From the NCBI GenBank assembly GCA_019359595.1, contig JAHHGZ010000005.1:124001-188000 (forward strand): 64,000 nt of DNA. Direction: 5' to 3'. Position numbers and translations under genes: made by a program. The notes under the pieces are model-generated. The model saw only the letters and a list, made by a program, of their open reading frames with translations, was not told the DNA's origin and searched no databases. This DNA is from Cyanomargarita calcarea GSE-NOS-MK-12-04C (lineage in GTDB: Bacteria > Cyanobacteriota > Cyanobacteriia > Cyanobacteriales > Nostocaceae). Shown here in pieces: positions 27,953-36,358 of the stretch (its first letter is position 1; each line of letters opens with the position of its first letter).

Positions 27953-28777
27953 CTAAACCCATTGCACTGGATCTAGTTGATAGTACGGTTGTAGTAGCTC
28001 ATAAAGTGTCGGATGATTCTTCAATAATTGCTGTGGCTTTTCAAAAAATGTCTCAGTTGCTACAGCAAAAAATTCAGCGGGATTAGTTGCGCCATAACTA
28101 TTAATAACACTATTTTTACCTTCTTGAACATCATTACAGAGTCGTTGATATTCTTCCGTCATTACCTTAGCCCAGATAGGATAATCTGATTTTCGTGGCA
28201 GAATCGGAACACCCTCAGCTTTACCATCCTCTTGATCTAACTGATGGGCAAATTCATGAAGAACAACATTATGTCCATCCCTCCAACTGCGAGTGTCTTG
28301 TTGCACCTGTTCCCAAGACAGCACCACCTGATCCTTAACCCAAGATTCCCCCAATCTTGCCTCACGCTTTTCCTCAAGGACATAATCGCTGGTAGCAACT
28401 GTTTGAGTTACAAAATAAGTGCTGGGATAAATTAGAATTGAACTCAGTTTGGGAAAGTATTTTCCTCGCTCATTGAGCAAGAGCAAACAGGCCACAGCAG
28501 CAATAGTTAGCTTCATTTCCTCGGTCACCTGCAACTCCTGACAACCAATAAATTGTTTTTCTGCTAAGAACACTTGAATATGTCCCTGAAGCCGTCTGCG
28601 TTCAGCAGGGGAAAGACGGAGGTAAATGGGAAGATTATTCTCGATAATCGTGTGCCAAAGTGGCGGAAAAGGACGATGTTTTAGACGGCTTCTTCGCTGC
28701 TTCACTAAAAAGGGACTGACAAAAATTCCAGCGATAATTAGCCCAATGAAAAGAAAAGCAATAATTGTTTGAATCAT
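27953..28777 (-). CDS. mtfA: MtfA-like zinc peptidase (M90)
   Basis: 274 residues. An N-terminal membrane segment (IIAFLFIGLIIAGIFVSPFL) is followed by a catalytic domain with the zinc motif HEFAHQLDQEDG near residue 175. The downstream Glu-containing stretch NPAEFFAVATETFFEKP is typical of the family. In E. coli, MtfA controls the glucose phosphotransferase repressor; a cyanobacterium has no such system, so the role is unknown here. It is convergent with the VapBC pair. Confidence 0.87.
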   Translation of the reverse strand: MIQTIIAFLFIGLIIAGIFVSPFLVKQRRSRLKHRPFPPLWHTIIENNLPIYLRLSPAERRRLQGHIQVFLAEKQFIGCQELQVTEEMKLTIAAVACLLLLNERGKYFPKLSSILIYPSTYFVTQTVATSDYVLEEKREARLGESWVKDQVVLSWEQVQQDTRSWRDGHNVVLHEFAHQLDQEDGKAEGVPILPRKSDYPIWAKVMTEEYQRLCNDVQEGKNSVINSYGATNPAEFFAVATETFFEKPQQLLKNHPTLYELLQPYYQLDPVQWV

Positions 28778-28868
28778 TGATTTTTAGCGCTTTCCGCAAG
28801 GCTACTACAGTTCTAACACTTAGGAGCTTGGGGAAAAATAACCACTTTGCTACAGGTGGCTGAGATAT

Positions 28869-29081
28869 TTAGGACTCCCTTTGCATAGCTACACCATCAT
28901 CCTGCCAGCTTAAACGTCCTGCTAAATCCGAAAAATCGTAGGCTTTTGTTTGAGAATTTTCTGGAATACTAGGGTTTAAAACTATAACGACATCAACAGT
29001 ACCAGGCAATAATTCTGTTGGTATATCAAGATGTAAATTTCCTGACGCATCGATAACTGTTGCTAGCTTTAATACTTTCAT
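28869..29081 (-). CDS. Orphan VapB-like antitoxin, copy 1
   Basis: 70 residues nearly identical to the antitoxin at 32446-32670 over MKVLKLATVIDASGNLHLDI through WQDDGVAMQR. The last residues diverge exactly where copy 2 overlaps its toxin gene (ending RES here versus RLLRDEW there). No PIN-domain toxin follows, so this is an antitoxin left after loss of its partner. It could still neutralise the toxin from copy 2. Confidence 0.78.
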   Translation of the reverse strand: MKVLKLATVIDASGNLHLDIPTELLPGTVDVVIVLNPSIPENSQTKAYDFSDLAGRLSWQDDGVAMQRES

Positions 29082-29542
29082 AGTCTAATAATTTGTCATA
29101 TCTACTCCTTATTATAAATGGCAATGAGCTACTGTAGGTTGGATTATGTTTTGTGCAGTTGTGTAATTTATGTGATATTCGTTCCGAGTCACTCTGCGAT
29201 ATACCGTTCTACTATTTCCCAATGAGCTTATCGTATTCTGCATGAATGCCAATCCAAAACCATAAAATACCTTTTTCTACTTCTACACCTAACGCTCGAT
29301 AGTTTTGTCCCGCACGTACTGACCAATATTTACCAACTTTTTTGAAATGCAGTGATGGATGAGTTGGATCGGCTTTGAGTAATTCATAACACTGGTCGGC
29401 TGTACGCTGTATATTTTCAGGCAAATTATCGTAACGTTCCCAAAACCGACGAGTCGTGTAGTGCATTAGATTTCCCGATAGTGACCAGCTTCAAAATCAG
29501 CGATCGCTTCTTGCGCTAAATCCTCTAACTTACCATCTGCAA
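28882..29542. repeat. Direct repeat copy 1 (~650 bp), vapB-relBE segment
   Basis: From TGCATAGCTACACCATCATC to CCTCTAACTTACCATCTG this stretch matches 32472-33123 in the same orientation at roughly 95% identity by eye. The match includes the noncoding bases between vapB and relE. The repeats bracket about 2.9 kb containing MqsA-like, HEPN and ParA genes and vapC. Confidence 0.88.
29212..29466 (-). CDS. RelE/ParE-superfamily toxin
   Basis: 84 residues: the start MHYTTRRFWERYDNLPENIQ followed by LHFKKVGKYWSVRAGQNYRA and a Trp-rich end ILWFWIGIHAEYDKLIG. This is the small RelE-like fold common in cyanobacteria. Its ATG overlaps the antitoxin's stop by one base. The duplicated copy at 32798-33048 is broken, so this is the working one. 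Confidence 0.83.
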   Translation of the reverse strand: MHYTTRRFWERYDNLPENIQRTADQCYELLKADPTHPSLHFKKVGKYWSVRAGQNYRALGVEVEKGILWFWIGIHAEYDKLIGK

Positions 29543-29663
29543 TATCTTTCTCCAACTGCTTATCCCAGCGCTGATTGTCCAACTCCTCAAACCATTCTAG
29601 AAGTTTTTGGTACTCATCAGGCGGAAGCTGGAGGATAGCTGCTTCAATTTGCTCAAGTGTCAT
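29466..29663 (-). CDS. RelB-like antitoxin
   Basis: About 65 residues from ATG at 29663: MTLEQIEAAILQLPPDEYQK, then an acidic linker and ALADFEAGHYREI-like end (AIADFEAGHYREI). The ILQLPPDEYQKLLEWFEEL helix is typical of antitoxins paired with this RelE type. The upstream TTG at 29669 is a less likely start. Confidence 0.82.
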   Translation of the reverse strand: MTLEQIEAAILQLPPDEYQKLLEWFEELDNQRWDKQLEKDIADGKLEDLAQEAIADFEAGHYREI

Positions 29664-29787
29664 AATCAACTTTATGCTTGGTGAGGACTATATTTTATTA
29701 TGAACGATACCTTCGGTGAAGCTTATTTGCTATACTATTTGATATTGCTGGAATGTAATCGCTCCGTCGATCGCGCCTTTTCTCGGA

Positions 29788-30012
29788 TTAAGCTGCAAAA
29801 TTATATACTGGTGTTTCAATCACACGAACAGGTTTTTCCTGATTCAACATAATCTGCTGCAACCTTTCCACTGTAGCTGGAGAGAAAAACTGTTCGCCAG
29901 TTTCCACACTAACCCGTGCAGGTACATTTTCAATTAAAAATAACTTACCATTCATCTCTAAACTATAAGTCACTGTTTGCTCAACCAATTTTTCATTTCC
30001 ATTATTCATCAT
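29788..30012 (-). CDS. MqsA/YgiT-related protein lacking zinc cysteines
   Basis: About 74 residues: VEQTVTYSLEMNGKLFLIEN, VPARVSVETGEQFFSPATVE and RLQQIM. This follows the YgiT/MqsA pattern TYSLE...ENVPARVCxxCGE. Both Cys of the second zinc knuckle are replaced (SVET), and the first CxxC is absent. An AGGAAGAG precedes the ATG at 30012, so the shorter start is chosen. No toxin partner is adjacent. Confidence 0.65.
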   Translation of the reverse strand: MMNNGNEKLVEQTVTYSLEMNGKLFLIENVPARVSVETGEQFFSPATVERLQQIMLNQEKPVRVIETPVYNFAA

Positions 30013-30137
30013 CGCTGCTCTTCCTTTGGGTAAAGTCATCGTTCCAACGCTTGGTATCGGGTTGATAAACTGTAATTATTTTAATTAATGGACGCAAGGG
30101 ATAGCTACATTGAACATGGATAGGTGTACTGGGCAAA

Positions 30138-30184
30138 CCATTCTATAAGCTTTTGGTACTCATAAGGCGGAAGCTAGAGGATAG
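30138..30184. repeat. 47-bp fragment of the relB gene
   Basis: TTTTGGTACTCATAAGGCGG and AGCTAGAGGATAGCTAC match the relB coding segment at about 29607-29653 with a few changes. The fragment is joined directly to the 3' end of the HEPN pseudogene, which points to an illegitimate rearrangement. Confidence 0.6.
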
Positions 30185-30933
30185 CTACAACATTTGATGA
30201 ATACTTTCAACAACTTGCTCAATAAAGTCAACTGCATCATTAACCAAAAATTCATCGATATTCCATCGATTTCCTATATTAAAGGTAGGATCGATATCAG
30301 CCTCATGAGCAATTTTATTTCTACGATCGACAATTGAACTCAGTTGTTGTTTGACATCTTTTGGTGGCTTACCTATTTTAGTAGAAACCTCATCCCATAA
30401 TTTCTTATCTGATATAAGCCTAATTGCGTCCGCTATTTTATCTGGTTGTTGAAAGCTTTTAAAGCTAAGAGTTTCTCGGATTTCATTTTCTAGCCAATAA
30501 ATATTACTATTAAGCTTATTCTCTATACTGTTTGATATTGCTGGAATCAAAGATGAAATTGGATGAGACTCCAAAAGAAATCAAGAGCCGTAACTCTGTT
30601 GAATTTCACTTTCCAACCAAGATGAAACATCTATCGCTATAATTCGCTCTTGACGGGCACTACCTAACGAAACTTGAAAACGAAAAAAAGCTGATTGAGT
30701 ACTGTTAGCTGGAGGACTGGGCTCGGGACGCTGACCTTTATAAATTTCTAACATCCCCAACGTCACAACTTCGTGAACGTAGTAGTCCAAAGCACTCACA
30801 ACCAGAACTAAAGATGCCCTTAAAATGTCCGACACATCCAAGGCACAGCTGTAGCTCTAACAGAATTGTGAAGCGCAATCAGGTCTTGAACCCGACCAAT
30901 GCTAATACGAAATTGGTCAAGCGCTGACTGCAT
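30185..30933 (-). pseudogene. RiboL-PSP-type HEPN gene interrupted by a frameshift and a stop
   Basis: Starting at ATG 30933, the frame reads MQSALDQFRISIGRVQDLIA and continues to ATAVP. A one-base shift near 30845 then continues as LDVSDILRASLVLVVSALDY and YVHEV. An in-frame TGA at about 30583 interrupts it, after which the same frame continues to 30185. The catalytic HEPN motif VDRRNKIAHEADIDPTF is intact in the last part. The start overlaps the ParA stop by 17 bases, so the pair was translationally coupled. An extra segment around the stop (SSWLESEI then YWLENEI) suggests a small internal duplication. Confidence 0.75.
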
Positions 30934-31984
30934 AGGTAGAGGTAGAAGTTAGTGCAATAATTTTTTCTGCCAAATCTGAAAAAGTTTCCCTAAATTCTTC
31001 TTGCTTCTTTTGGTTATTTTCTAATACTATTCCTGTTTGCCTTAGCTGTTCAGGTGTGAGGTCATAAACTGGAGTTCGGTGTTCCTGAGACAGGGCAATT
31101 AAACTATTAAAATTTGAGATTTTCGTAAGAGAGAAACTACCATTAATTCCTTGCTCAGTGTAAACTGTTGTAGGTAACATCATATTATTCTGGCGTAAAA
31201 TAGGAACTAACTTATTAGAAACAGCTTGCTCAACTTTTTGAATCCATGTTTGAAAAGCAGCAGTCTCTTTACCACGTATAATTCGATAGTTTTGAACAAT
31301 TGTTCCTAAAAAACGCAATGTAACATTAGGAAACGGGTAGGCAGCATCTTTCAGAATTGGAAGCGAACTTGCTGTTTTAGCCCAAGCGCACCATCTAGGT
31401 AAAACTTTAGCTAAAGAGTCGATTGCCATTACAGAGAAGAAATCAGCAGTGGTTGGAACAAGAAAAAAGTCGCTCGTCATTAATAAATTCTGATTGATTG
31501 AGCCTAAACTTGGACTCATATCAATCAAAATATAGTCAGCATTAAACTTAGTAGCTGTTTTCTCAAGTAAATCAGTAATGGAACCTGGTAAGTTTCTAAG
31601 GGCTTGAATTGAACCACTTAATTCTTGAGCAATACCTAATGTCACCTCGTATTCAGCAAATCCAACATGACCAGGCAATAAAAATAACCCATCTCGACCT
31701 TGTACTGGGATACAGTCTACAGCCTCAATTGCCCTCGGTTGAGACTCAAAAGCGGGAGCTAAACCCGTTTTAATGTTTGACGTTGTATTATATATATTTT
31801 CTATTCTTGCCTCATCATCCTCTGTTTCTTCTCCCAGAGCCATTCCTGTGAGATTGCATTGCGGGTCAGTATCCACAAGGATTACTCGCTTACCTTTTGA
31901 GGCAAGCATCCATCCTAGATTAAATGTGGTTGTTGTTTTGCCAACTCCGCCCTTGAGATTAAACAAGGCAATTTTCTGAACCAT
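30917..31984 (-). CDS. ParA/MinD-superfamily ATPase
   Basis: 355 residues. The deviant Walker A is ALFNLKGGVGKTTTTFNLGW with its signature Lys. Walker A' is VILVDTDPQCNLTG, and Walker B is DYILIDMSPSLGSINQN. The length and the absence of a ParB or parS nearby argue against a plasmid partition system. The 3' end overlaps the start of the HEPN-domain gene. A two-gene ATPase-ribonuclease module is therefore likely, possibly with a role in conflict or defence. Confidence 0.88.
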   Translation of the reverse strand: MVQKIALFNLKGGVGKTTTTFNLGWMLASKGKRVILVDTDPQCNLTGMALGEETEDDEARIENIYNTTSNIKTGLAPAFESQPRAIEAVDCIPVQGRDGLFLLPGHVGFAEYEVTLGIAQELSGSIQALRNLPGSITDLLEKTATKFNADYILIDMSPSLGSINQNLLMTSDFFLVPTTADFFSVMAIDSLAKVLPRWCAWAKTASSLPILKDAAYPFPNVTLRFLGTIVQNYRIIRGKETAAFQTWIQKVEQAVSNKLVPILRQNNMMLPTTVYTEQGINGSFSLTKISNFNSLIALSQEHRTPVYDLTPEQLRQTGIVLENNQKKQEEFRETFSDLAEKIIALTSTSTYAVSA

Positions 31985-32078
31985 TGTACTATGCCTGCAT
32001 AAATTGGCTCTTAGGTTTCAATCCTAACTATAGCTTGGAGCTTTTCTCTAAAAATAGACTTAGGACTCAGCGCTGATA

Positions 32079-32456
32079 TTACCAGTTTACGATTGTCAAA
32101 CTTGTTACTTTTATTAATTCACGGTCGGCAGTTACTAAACTTGCTTTAGCTTGGAGTGCAGTGGAAGCAATAATCGCATCAGGGAGTTTTACCCGATATT
32201 GCAGTCGGATTTGAATAATCTGTTTGATTAATAAATTATTGTCAGCTACCAAGTTAATTACTTCTACACGCTTGAGAAATTGTTCAAATAACTGACGGTC
32301 ATCTTCAGTTAACCCAGAGAATGCTAGAAACTCAATTTGACTAATAACTGAAATTCCAACCCAGTCAGCATCTTGTAATAATTTAACTAACGTTGTAGAG
32401 CCTTGTAACAAAGCTACAATAGCATTCGTGTTAAGGAGATAGCGTTTACCACTCAT
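32079..32456 (-). CDS. vapC: VapC-type PIN-domain toxin with Asn at the first catalytic position
   Basis: 125 residues with the PIN fold. The opening motif is YLLNTNAIVALLQ, where the family normally has DTN. The later residues are present: Glu in ISQIEFLAF, Asp in KLPDAIIAST and Asp in LVTADRELI. The first Asp coordinates the catalytic metal, so the enzyme may be weak or inactive. It overlaps the upstream antitoxin gene by 11 bases. Confidence 0.85.
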   Translation of the reverse strand: MSGKRYLLNTNAIVALLQGSTTLVKLLQDADWVGISVISQIEFLAFSGLTEDDRQLFEQFLKRVEVINLVADNNLLIKQIIQIRLQYRVKLPDAIIASTALQAKASLVTADRELIKVTSLTIVNW

Positions 32457-32670
32457 CCCGTAGCAGCCTCTGCATAGCTACACCATCATCCTGCCAGCTT
32501 AAACGTCCTGCTAAATCCGAAAAATCGTATGCTTTTGTTTGAGAATTTTCTGGAATACTAGGGTTTAAAACTATAACTACATCAACAGTACCAGGCAATA
32601 ATTCTGTTGGTATATCAAGATGTAAATTTCCTGACGCATCGATAACTGTTGCTATCTTTAGTACTTTCAT
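32446..32670 (-). CDS. VapB-like antitoxin, copy 2
   Basis: 74 residues: MKVLKIATVIDASGNLHLDI, ELLPGTVDVVIVLNPS and a toxin-binding tail ending WQDDGVAMQRLLRDEW. It is paired with the PIN toxin by overlap and is nearly identical to the orphan at 28869. Confidence 0.85.
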   Translation of the reverse strand: MKVLKIATVIDASGNLHLDIPTELLPGTVDVVIVLNPSIPENSQTKAYDFSDLAGRLSWQDDGVAMQRLLRDEW

Positions 32671-33123
32671 AGTCTAATAATTTGTCATATCTACTCCTTA
32701 TTATAAATGGCAATGAGCTACTGTAGGTTGGATTATGTTTTGTGCAGTTGTATAATTTATGTGATATTCGTTCCGAGTTACTCTGCGATATACTGTTCTA
32801 ATATTTCCCAATGAGCTGATCGTATTCTGCGTGAATGCCGATCCAAAACTATAAAATACCTTTTTCTACTTCTACACCTAATGCTCGATAGTTTTGTCCC
32901 GCACGTACTGACCAATATTTACCAACTTTTTTGAAATGCAGTGATGGATGAGTTGGATTGGTTTTGAGTAATTCGTAACACTTGTCAGCTGTACATTTTC
33001 AGGCAAAGCATCGTAACGTTCCCAAAACCGACGAGTCGTGTAGTGCATTAGATTTCCCGATAACGACCAGCTTCAAAATCAGCGATCGCGTATGAGTGCT
33101 AAGTCCTCTAACTTACCATCTGT
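32472..33123. repeat. Direct repeat copy 2 (~650 bp)
   Basis: The counterpart of 28882-29542 in the same orientation. It holds vapB, the conserved spacer and a broken relE, and ends inside relB at CCTCTAACTTACCATCTG, where the sequence departs. Confidence 0.88.
32798..33048 (-). pseudogene. Broken relE toxin copy
   Basis: Compared with 29212-29466, this copy has a TGG-to-TAG change (in the sequence encoding FWIG) and a 7-base loss near 32990 that shifts the frame. The relB part beyond 33048 survives only as its last codons. All other bases remain close to copy 1, so decay is recent. Confidence 0.85.
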
Positions 33124-33248
33124 CAACTCTTAGTTGGTGTTCATCGCAATCACTTCACCAATCAACACAAACATCAACTAAAAATAATTCCAATATATTA
33201 TTAGAGTAAAATGATTCTCCATCCGGCATCTACGAACCTGTAACGCTC

Positions 33249-34760
33249 ATGCTCTGCGACTACCTGGTACAAATCCTGACTGCCCGCGTATATGATGTTG
33301 CCCAAGAAACACCGCTGGAACTTGCCCCAAATCTCTCCACACGGCTAAACAACAAGCTCCTGCTCAAGCGCGAAGATATGCAGTCAGTATTTTCCTTTAA
33401 ACTGCGTGGTGCTTATAACAAGATGGTGAACTTACCACCAGATATGCTGGCACAGGGAGTCATTGCCGCATCTGCTGGAAACCATGCCCAAGGTGTTGCC
33501 CTTGGTGCCCGTCAGCTAGGAACCCGAGCGATTATTGTCATGCCTGTTACTACACCTCAAGTGAAGGTAAATGCAGTCAAAGCCCGTGGAGGTGAGGTGA
33601 TATTGTATGGGGATACCTATGATGATGCATACGCCCACGCTCGCCAATTAGAGGTGGAAAAAGGTTTAACATTTATTCACCCTTTTGATGACCCTGATGT
33701 GATAGCGGGACAGGGTACAATTGGTATGGAAATTTTGCGGCAATATCAACAACCCATCCACGCGATTTTTGTCGCAATTGGTGGTGGTGGTTTGATTTCG
33801 GGAATTGCAGCCTATGTGAAGCGGTTGCGTCCGGAAATCAAGATAATTGGGGTTGAGCCTGTGGATGCAGACGCAATGCATCAATCCTTGAAAGCTGGGC
33901 ATCGCATAAAGTTGCCCACTGTGGGATTATTTGCTGACGGTGTAGCGGTGCGAGAAGTTGGGGAAGAGACGTTTCGCTTGTGTCAGCAGTATGTAGATGA
34001 GATCATTTTGGTGGATACTGATGCTACCTGTGCGGCGATAAAAGACGTGTTTGAAGATACACGGTCTATTGTAGAACCTGCCGGAGCTTTAGCGATCGCC
34101 GGTGCGAAGGCTTATGTGGAACGAGAGCAAATTGAGGGTAAGACTTTAATCGCGATCGCCTGCGGTGCTAATATGAATTTTGACCGTCTCCGGTTTGTTG
34201 CCGAACGAGCAGAGTTTGGCGAACGTCGGGAAGCTATCTTTGCAGTCACGATACCCGAACATCCGGGAAGTCTCCGCAAGTTTTGTGATTGTATGGGCAG
34301 ACGCAATCTGACTGAGTTTAACTATCGCATCGCTGATGAAAAGACTGCACATATATTTGTCGGGATGCAAATCCAAAACCGGGCTGACAGGGTGAAGATG
34401 GTAGAAATCTTTGAAGGGTGCGGTTTTGAAATATTGGATTTGACAGATGATGAACTGACGAAGTTACACTTGCGGCACATGGTTGGTGGGCGATCGCTAT
34501 TAGCACATAATGAATTACTCTATCGTTTTGAGTTTCCCGAACGTCCCGGTGCATTGATGAAGTTCGTAGGTTCCATGAGTCCTGATTGGAATATTAGTCT
34601 ATTTCATTACCGCAACAATGGGGCAGATTACGGTCGAATTGTTGTCGGGATGCAGGTTCCACCCCACGAAATGGAGGAGTGGCAAGCATTTTTAGATACC
34701 TTGGGTTATACCTATTGGGATGAAAGTCAAAATTTAGCGTATAAGTTGTTTTTGGGGTAG
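33249..34760 (+). CDS. ilvA: Threonine ammonia-lyase, biosynthetic
   Basis: 503 residues. The PLP lysine is in VFSFKLRGAYNKMVNLP near residue 53. The phosphate-binding glycine loop is AIFVAIGGGGLISGIAAYVK. Two ACT-like regulatory domains follow (HPGSLRKFCDCMG and FPERPGALMKFVGSM), as in the isoleucine-inhibited biosynthetic form. It converts threonine to 2-oxobutanoate, the first step to isoleucine. The length is normal and the gene is monocistronic. Confidence 0.95.
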   Translation: MLCDYLVQILTARVYDVAQETPLELAPNLSTRLNNKLLLKREDMQSVFSFKLRGAYNKMVNLPPDMLAQGVIAASAGNHAQGVALGARQLGTRAIIVMPVTTPQVKVNAVKARGGEVILYGDTYDDAYAHARQLEVEKGLTFIHPFDDPDVIAGQGTIGMEILRQYQQPIHAIFVAIGGGGLISGIAAYVKRLRPEIKIIGVEPVDADAMHQSLKAGHRIKLPTVGLFADGVAVREVGEETFRLCQQYVDEIILVDTDATCAAIKDVFEDTRSIVEPAGALAIAGAKAYVEREQIEGKTLIAIACGANMNFDRLRFVAERAEFGERREAIFAVTIPEHPGSLRKFCDCMGRRNLTEFNYRIADEKTAHIFVGMQIQNRADRVKMVEIFEGCGFEILDLTDDELTKLHLRHMVGGRSLLAHNELLYRFEFPERPGALMKFVGSMSPDWNISLFHYRNNGADYGRIVVGMQVPPHEMEEWQAFLDTLGYTYWDESQNLAYKLFLG

Positions 34761-34825
34761 GACAAAAGTAAAAAGACGTTGCAATGCGTAGTCTCTACAG
34801 GAATTATGATGATTGCTGCAGGAGC

Positions 34826-35000
34826 AAAATGTTCTAATAACTCTTCACGAGATAATTGCAGCAGTAAAGGAGTGAATTCTTCCGTTGGTAGTGACAACAA
34901 TGGTTCTATGACTATTGATAATTGCTTATCCAACGAGCCGACTTTTAAGCAAATTCTCCACTACTTTTCGTTCTCCCCGTCGCTCGGCTTCTTCTAATCT
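34826..35000 (-). pseudogene. Remnant of a DUF4351 (Rpn-like) C-terminus
   Basis: The reverse strand encodes KRLEEAERRGERKVVENLLK and SRL. After a frameshift it continues as SLDKQLSIVIEPLLSLPTEE followed by LLLQLSREELLEHF. This resembles the C-terminal DUF4351 region of Rpn/PD-(D/E)XK transposase-like proteins, where a LLxRRFG block precedes helical Leu-rich repeats. The rest of the gene is absent. Confidence 0.5.
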
Positions 35001-35051
35001 TTTGCACGAAATTAGAGCTAAAATATCAATAATACAGAAGACGAAAATCCC

Positions 35052-35618
35052 ATGAGCCAAAGCACTGAAGAACAGGTACGTTGGACGATAGCTGATATTG
35101 AGTTATTACCAGATAACGGTAATCGCTATGAAATTATTGATGGGGAATTATTTGTGAGTAGAGCGCCACATTGGAAACATCAAAGAAGCTGCACGAAAAT
35201 AATCAGTGTATTGAATCAATGGTCAGAATTAACTGATTTAGGAGAAACTGTTCCCGCTCCAGGAATCATTTTTACCGATGCGGATAACGTGATTCCCGAT
35301 GTGGTTTGGGTGAGTAAAAAACGTCTGACAATATTACTTGATGAAGCAGGACATTTAACCGGAGCGCCAGAATTAGTTATAGAAGTGCTTTCTGAAGGAG
35401 TAGAAAACCAACGTCGAGATAGAGAAACAAAGTTGAAATTATATGCTTCTAGGGGAGTGCAAGAATATTGGATTTTAGATTGGCGATTGCAACAAGTTGA
35501 GGTTTATCGACGCGATAAAGCGCTTCTCAAGTTAGTAGAAACCTTGTTTGTTGCGGATGAATTAACTTCACCGATGTTACCAAATTTTGTATGTCCCGTG
35601 TCACGTTTGTTTGTTTGA
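35052..35618 (+). CDS. Uma2-family putative endonuclease (DUF820)
   Basis: 188 residues: NRYEIIDGELFVSRAPHWKH, NVIPDVVWVSKKRL, APELVIEVLSEGVENQRRDR and YASRGVQEYWILDWRLQQVE. The D-(E/V)xL-K-type nuclease core is complete, unlike in several paralogues. It stands alone between ilvA and a repeat-rich gap. Confidence 0.87.
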   Translation: MSQSTEEQVRWTIADIELLPDNGNRYEIIDGELFVSRAPHWKHQRSCTKIISVLNQWSELTDLGETVPAPGIIFTDADNVIPDVVWVSKKRLTILLDEAGHLTGAPELVIEVLSEGVENQRRDRETKLKLYASRGVQEYWILDWRLQQVEVYRRDKALLKLVETLFVADELTSPMLPNFVCPVSRLFV

Positions 35619-35929
35619 GACTTTCTCGCACCTTGCGCTAAAACCAACACAATCTCCTATCCCAATCCAAAAACTGCATAAATACTAAACGTCTGGATAT
35701 ATACGTAAACGTATCATCACATCGGACACCCTGCGGCTAGGTTGGCAGTGATACGGGAAACCTGGTTGTTCAAAATCCCGCAGTGGTTAAAATCCCGGTT
35801 TTCGTCGTTTCAATTAGATATTATTTCTGGGGTTTGAGGGGATATGCACTTTTTCTGGCATTATCGCTCAGATATAATAGATAAATTACTTGAAAATTTG
35901 GATGCTGGGACTGGTGGGGAAATCAATAG

Positions 35930-36170
35930 CCTACGGGCTAATAGCTAAATTTTGCGGTCATCTTACTGAATAAGCTTTTTAACCCATTTTTACTGACCGG
36001 AATGCACCATTCGAGTGGAAGCCCGAAATAATGCCCTGAAATAAATTATCCCTTCGGGACGCTGCGCGAACGGGCTAATAGCTTAAGTGAGCTAAAAGCT
36101 TACTGAGTAAAGTTTTTAACCCATTTTAATGGGTTTAAGCTTTTTCGCTTTTGAAATTTATTTCTGGGCT
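35930..36170. repeat. Direct and inverted repeats in a 740-bp gene-free gap
   Basis: The gap 35619-36358 has no gene. Within it, blocks ACGGGCTAATAGCT and TTTTTAACCCATTTT occur twice, about 140 bases apart (35930-35990 and 36070-36130). An inverted pair (GCCCTGAAATAAATT at 36034 and its complement at 36155) spans the second copy. AACCCATTTTAATGGGTT forms a local hairpin. Confidence 0.6.
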
Positions 36171-36358
36171 TAACCTCAGCAGCTTTATAAACCCTTGGTT
36201 CACCGAAGTGCTTCACCAGTGGCTTCATAAGCCATAAATAATTTTTGGGGTAGGGTGAAAAGAGCAAAACACCCCCTATTTGTAGCTATCCTTTGTATGT
36301 TAAAATTATTAGCCACCTGCAAGTTAACTTACGCCCCCTAAATTAACTAACAGCTTTT

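Noticed and set aside
30917-31984. ParA as evidence for an integrated plasmid
   Set aside because: No ParB, parS-like repeat or replication gene is nearby, and flanking genes are chromosomal.
34727-34933. Minus-strand frame overlapping the ilvA 3' end as a real gene
   Set aside because: Only the part beyond 34826 resembles a protein family, and it continues across a frameshift; listed as a remnant instead.
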